From contig NZ_SMBX01000001.1 in assembly GCF_004342005.1 (NCBI RefSeq), forward strand, positions 434,001 through 498,000: 64,000 bases of DNA, read 5' to 3'. Shown here piece after piece: positions 62,878 through 64,000 of this stretch; position 1 is the first letter of the stretch; every line of letters starts with the position of its first letter. The translations under genes were made by a program, and so were the position numbers. This DNA comes from Paracandidimonas soli. GTDB lineage: Bacteria; Pseudomonadota; Gammaproteobacteria; Burkholderiales; Burkholderiaceae_B. Below the pieces are notes generated by a model. The model saw only the letters and a list, made by a program, of their open reading frames with translations. It did no database searches and had not been told where the DNA came from.

Positions 62878-63969
62878 ATGGCTTTGCAATGCGGTATCGT
62901 TGGCTTGCCCAACGTCGGAAAATCCACTCTCTTCAACGCCTTGACCAAGGCCGGCATCGCCGCTGAAAACTACCCCTTCTGCACGATCGAGCCCAACGTC
63001 GGCGTAGTGGAAGTGCCTGATCCCCGCCTTGCTGAACTTGCGAAGATCGTCAAGCCGGAGCGCGTTCTGCCAGCCGTCGTGGAGTTCGTGGACATTGCCG
63101 GCCTGGTGGCGGGCGCGTCCAAGGGCGAAGGCCTGGGCAACCAGTTCCTGGCCAATATTCGCGAAACCGACGCAATCGTTCACGTGGTGCGCTGCTTCGA
63201 AGACGAGAACGTGATCCACGTGGCTGGCCGCATCGATCCTATTTCCGACATCGAAGTCATCAATACCGAACTGGCGCTGGCCGATCTCGGCTCCGCCGAA
63301 AAGGCGCTGAACCGCCACCAGAAAACCGCGCGTGCCGGCGACAAGGAAGCGATCAAGATGGTCGCCCTGCTGGAAAAAATCATGCCGGCGCTCAACGAAG
63401 CCAAGCCTATCCGCTCACTGAAGCTGGACGAGGACGACCTGGCGCTGATCAAGCCCTTCTGCTTCATCACGGCCAAGCCCTGCATGTACGTGGCCAACGT
63501 CAAGGAAGACGGCTTTGAGAACAACCCGCACCTGAAGGCCGTGCAGGATTACGCCGCTGCGGAAAACGCGCCCGTAGTGGCGGTATGTGCCGCCGTCGAA
63601 GCGGAAATCGCCGAGCTGGACGACGAGGACAAGTCCGTGTTCCTGGCCGACATGGGCATGGACGAGCCCGGTCTGGATCGCGTCATCCGCGCGGGCTTCC
63701 GTTTGCTGGGTCTGCAGACATACTTCACCGCCGGCGTGAAGGAAGTGCGCGCCTGGACGATCCGTGTCGGTGATACCGCGCCCAAGGCTGCGGGAGTGAT
63801 CCATACGGACTTCGAGCGCGGCTTCATTCGCGCGCAGACGATTGCGTATGAGGATTTCATTGCTTGCAAAGGCGAGCAGGGCGCCAAGGAAGCCGGGAAG
63901 ATGCGGGCGGAAGGGAAGGAGTACGTGGTGCAGGACGGGGATGTGCTGAATTTCTTGTTTAACGTCTGA
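62878..63969 (+). CDS. ychF: Redox-regulated ATPase YchF (OLA1-like)
   Basis: A 363-residue Obg-family P-loop protein that prefers ATP over GTP and binds ribosomes. G1 [14 protein letters not shown] (residues 7-20), G3 region [23 protein letters not shown], then the NVKEDGF segment in place of the usual NKxD. C-terminal TGS domain ending [18 protein letters not shown]. The ATG 62878 begins [15 protein letters not shown], the standard family start; the frame extending to 62737 covers the aceA terminator. The complete gene ends 31 bases before the window edge. Confidence 0.96.
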   Translation: MALQCGIVGLPNVGKSTLFNALTKAGIAAENYPFCTIEPNVGVVEVPDPRLAELAKIVKPERVLPAVVEFVDIAGLVAGASKGEGLGNQFLANIRETDAIVHVVRCFEDENVIHVAGRIDPISDIEVINTELALADLGSAEKALNRHQKTARAGDKEAIKMVALLEKIMPALNEAKPIRSLKLDEDDLALIKPFCFITAKPCMYVANVKEDGFENNPHLKAVQDYAAAENAPVVAVCAAVEAEIAELDDEDKSVFLADMGMDEPGLDRVIRAGFRLLGLQTYFTAGVKEVRAWTIRVGDTAPKAAGVIHTDFERGFIRAQTIAYEDFIACKGEQGAKEAGKMRAEGKEYVVQDGDVLNFLFNV

Positions 63970-64000
63970 CCTAACTTCTTCGGATCTCGGTGATATCGGA

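Noticed and set aside
1-64000. CRISPR arrays, insertion sequences, phage genes, rRNA
   Set aside because: No regularly spaced repeats, transposase, integrase or ribosomal RNA sequence was seen by eye on either strand.

Overview
The window looks like a chromosomal segment of a betaproteobacterium of the Alcaligenaceae (Bordetella/Achromobacter-like). The basis is high-GC coding sequence, four intact genes for Bug-type periplasmic receptors plus fragments of others, a tandem glycine riboswitch ahead of gcvTHP, and housekeeping proteins (TrpGDC, Ung, FtsEX, MutY, YchF) of beta-proteobacterial character. This placement is inferred from protein sequence only; no 16S rRNA gene is present.

1-8.6 kb (+, apart from fau): the end of an oligopeptide-type ABC transporter operon (DppB fragment, DppC, DppD, DppF) coupled to an MmgE/PrpD-family enzyme. 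Then come 5-formyl-THF cyclo-ligase (-), a soluble lytic transglycosylase and an overlapping CCA-adding enzyme. 8.9-12.4 kb: a methyl-accepting chemotaxis protein (+) facing a MidA-type methyltransferase with a small membrane protein (-). 12.5-18.7 kb: a spermidine/putrescine-type ABC transporter and a proline-racemase-superfamily enzyme (-), with a divergent GlxA/AraC-type regulator. The enzyme has Gly where racemases have their second catalytic Cys.

18.7-28.2 kb (-): a RhlE-like DEAD-box helicase with a long leader, uracil-DNA glycosylase, trpC-trpD-trpG without trpE beside them, and an iron(III)/thiamine-type ABC transporter (Tat-exported binding protein, ATPase, fused double permease). 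28.5-37.8 kb (+): the most cohesive block, a complete respiratory formate dehydrogenase-N/O operon. Its catalytic subunit contains an in-frame UGA read as selenocysteine, followed by an SECIS-like hairpin. After fdnGHI come fdhE, selA, selB and the selenocysteine tRNA gene selC. Only selD of the bacterial Sec pathway is missing from the window.

37.9-45.1 kb: directly downstream of selC lies a VbhA-like antitoxin/Fic toxin pair. An accessory catabolic cluster follows, with an IclR regulator, three Bug receptors, an RraA-type aldolase and a D-2-hydroxyacid dehydrogenase. Two decayed gene remnants lie within and just after it; one is a mosaic of an amidohydrolase N-terminus and Bug pieces. 45.2-55.8 kb: a calcium-type P-type ATPase, mutY-ftsX-ftsE (-), and the glycine riboswitch with gcvT-gcvH-gcvP. 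55.8-61.0 kb: a GFA-family zinc protein (+), then a minus-strand group of SDR, fused double CMD/AhpD-domain protein, flavin monooxygenase and a fourth Bug receptor. 61.0-64.0 kb: an AT-rich regulatory region, isocitrate lyase and YchF.

No IS element, phage gene, CRISPR array or rRNA was seen. The least ordinary points are the self-contained selenoprotein island, the racemase-family enzyme lacking one catalytic Cys, the mosaic pseudogene, and the CMD-fusion/monooxygenase cluster.
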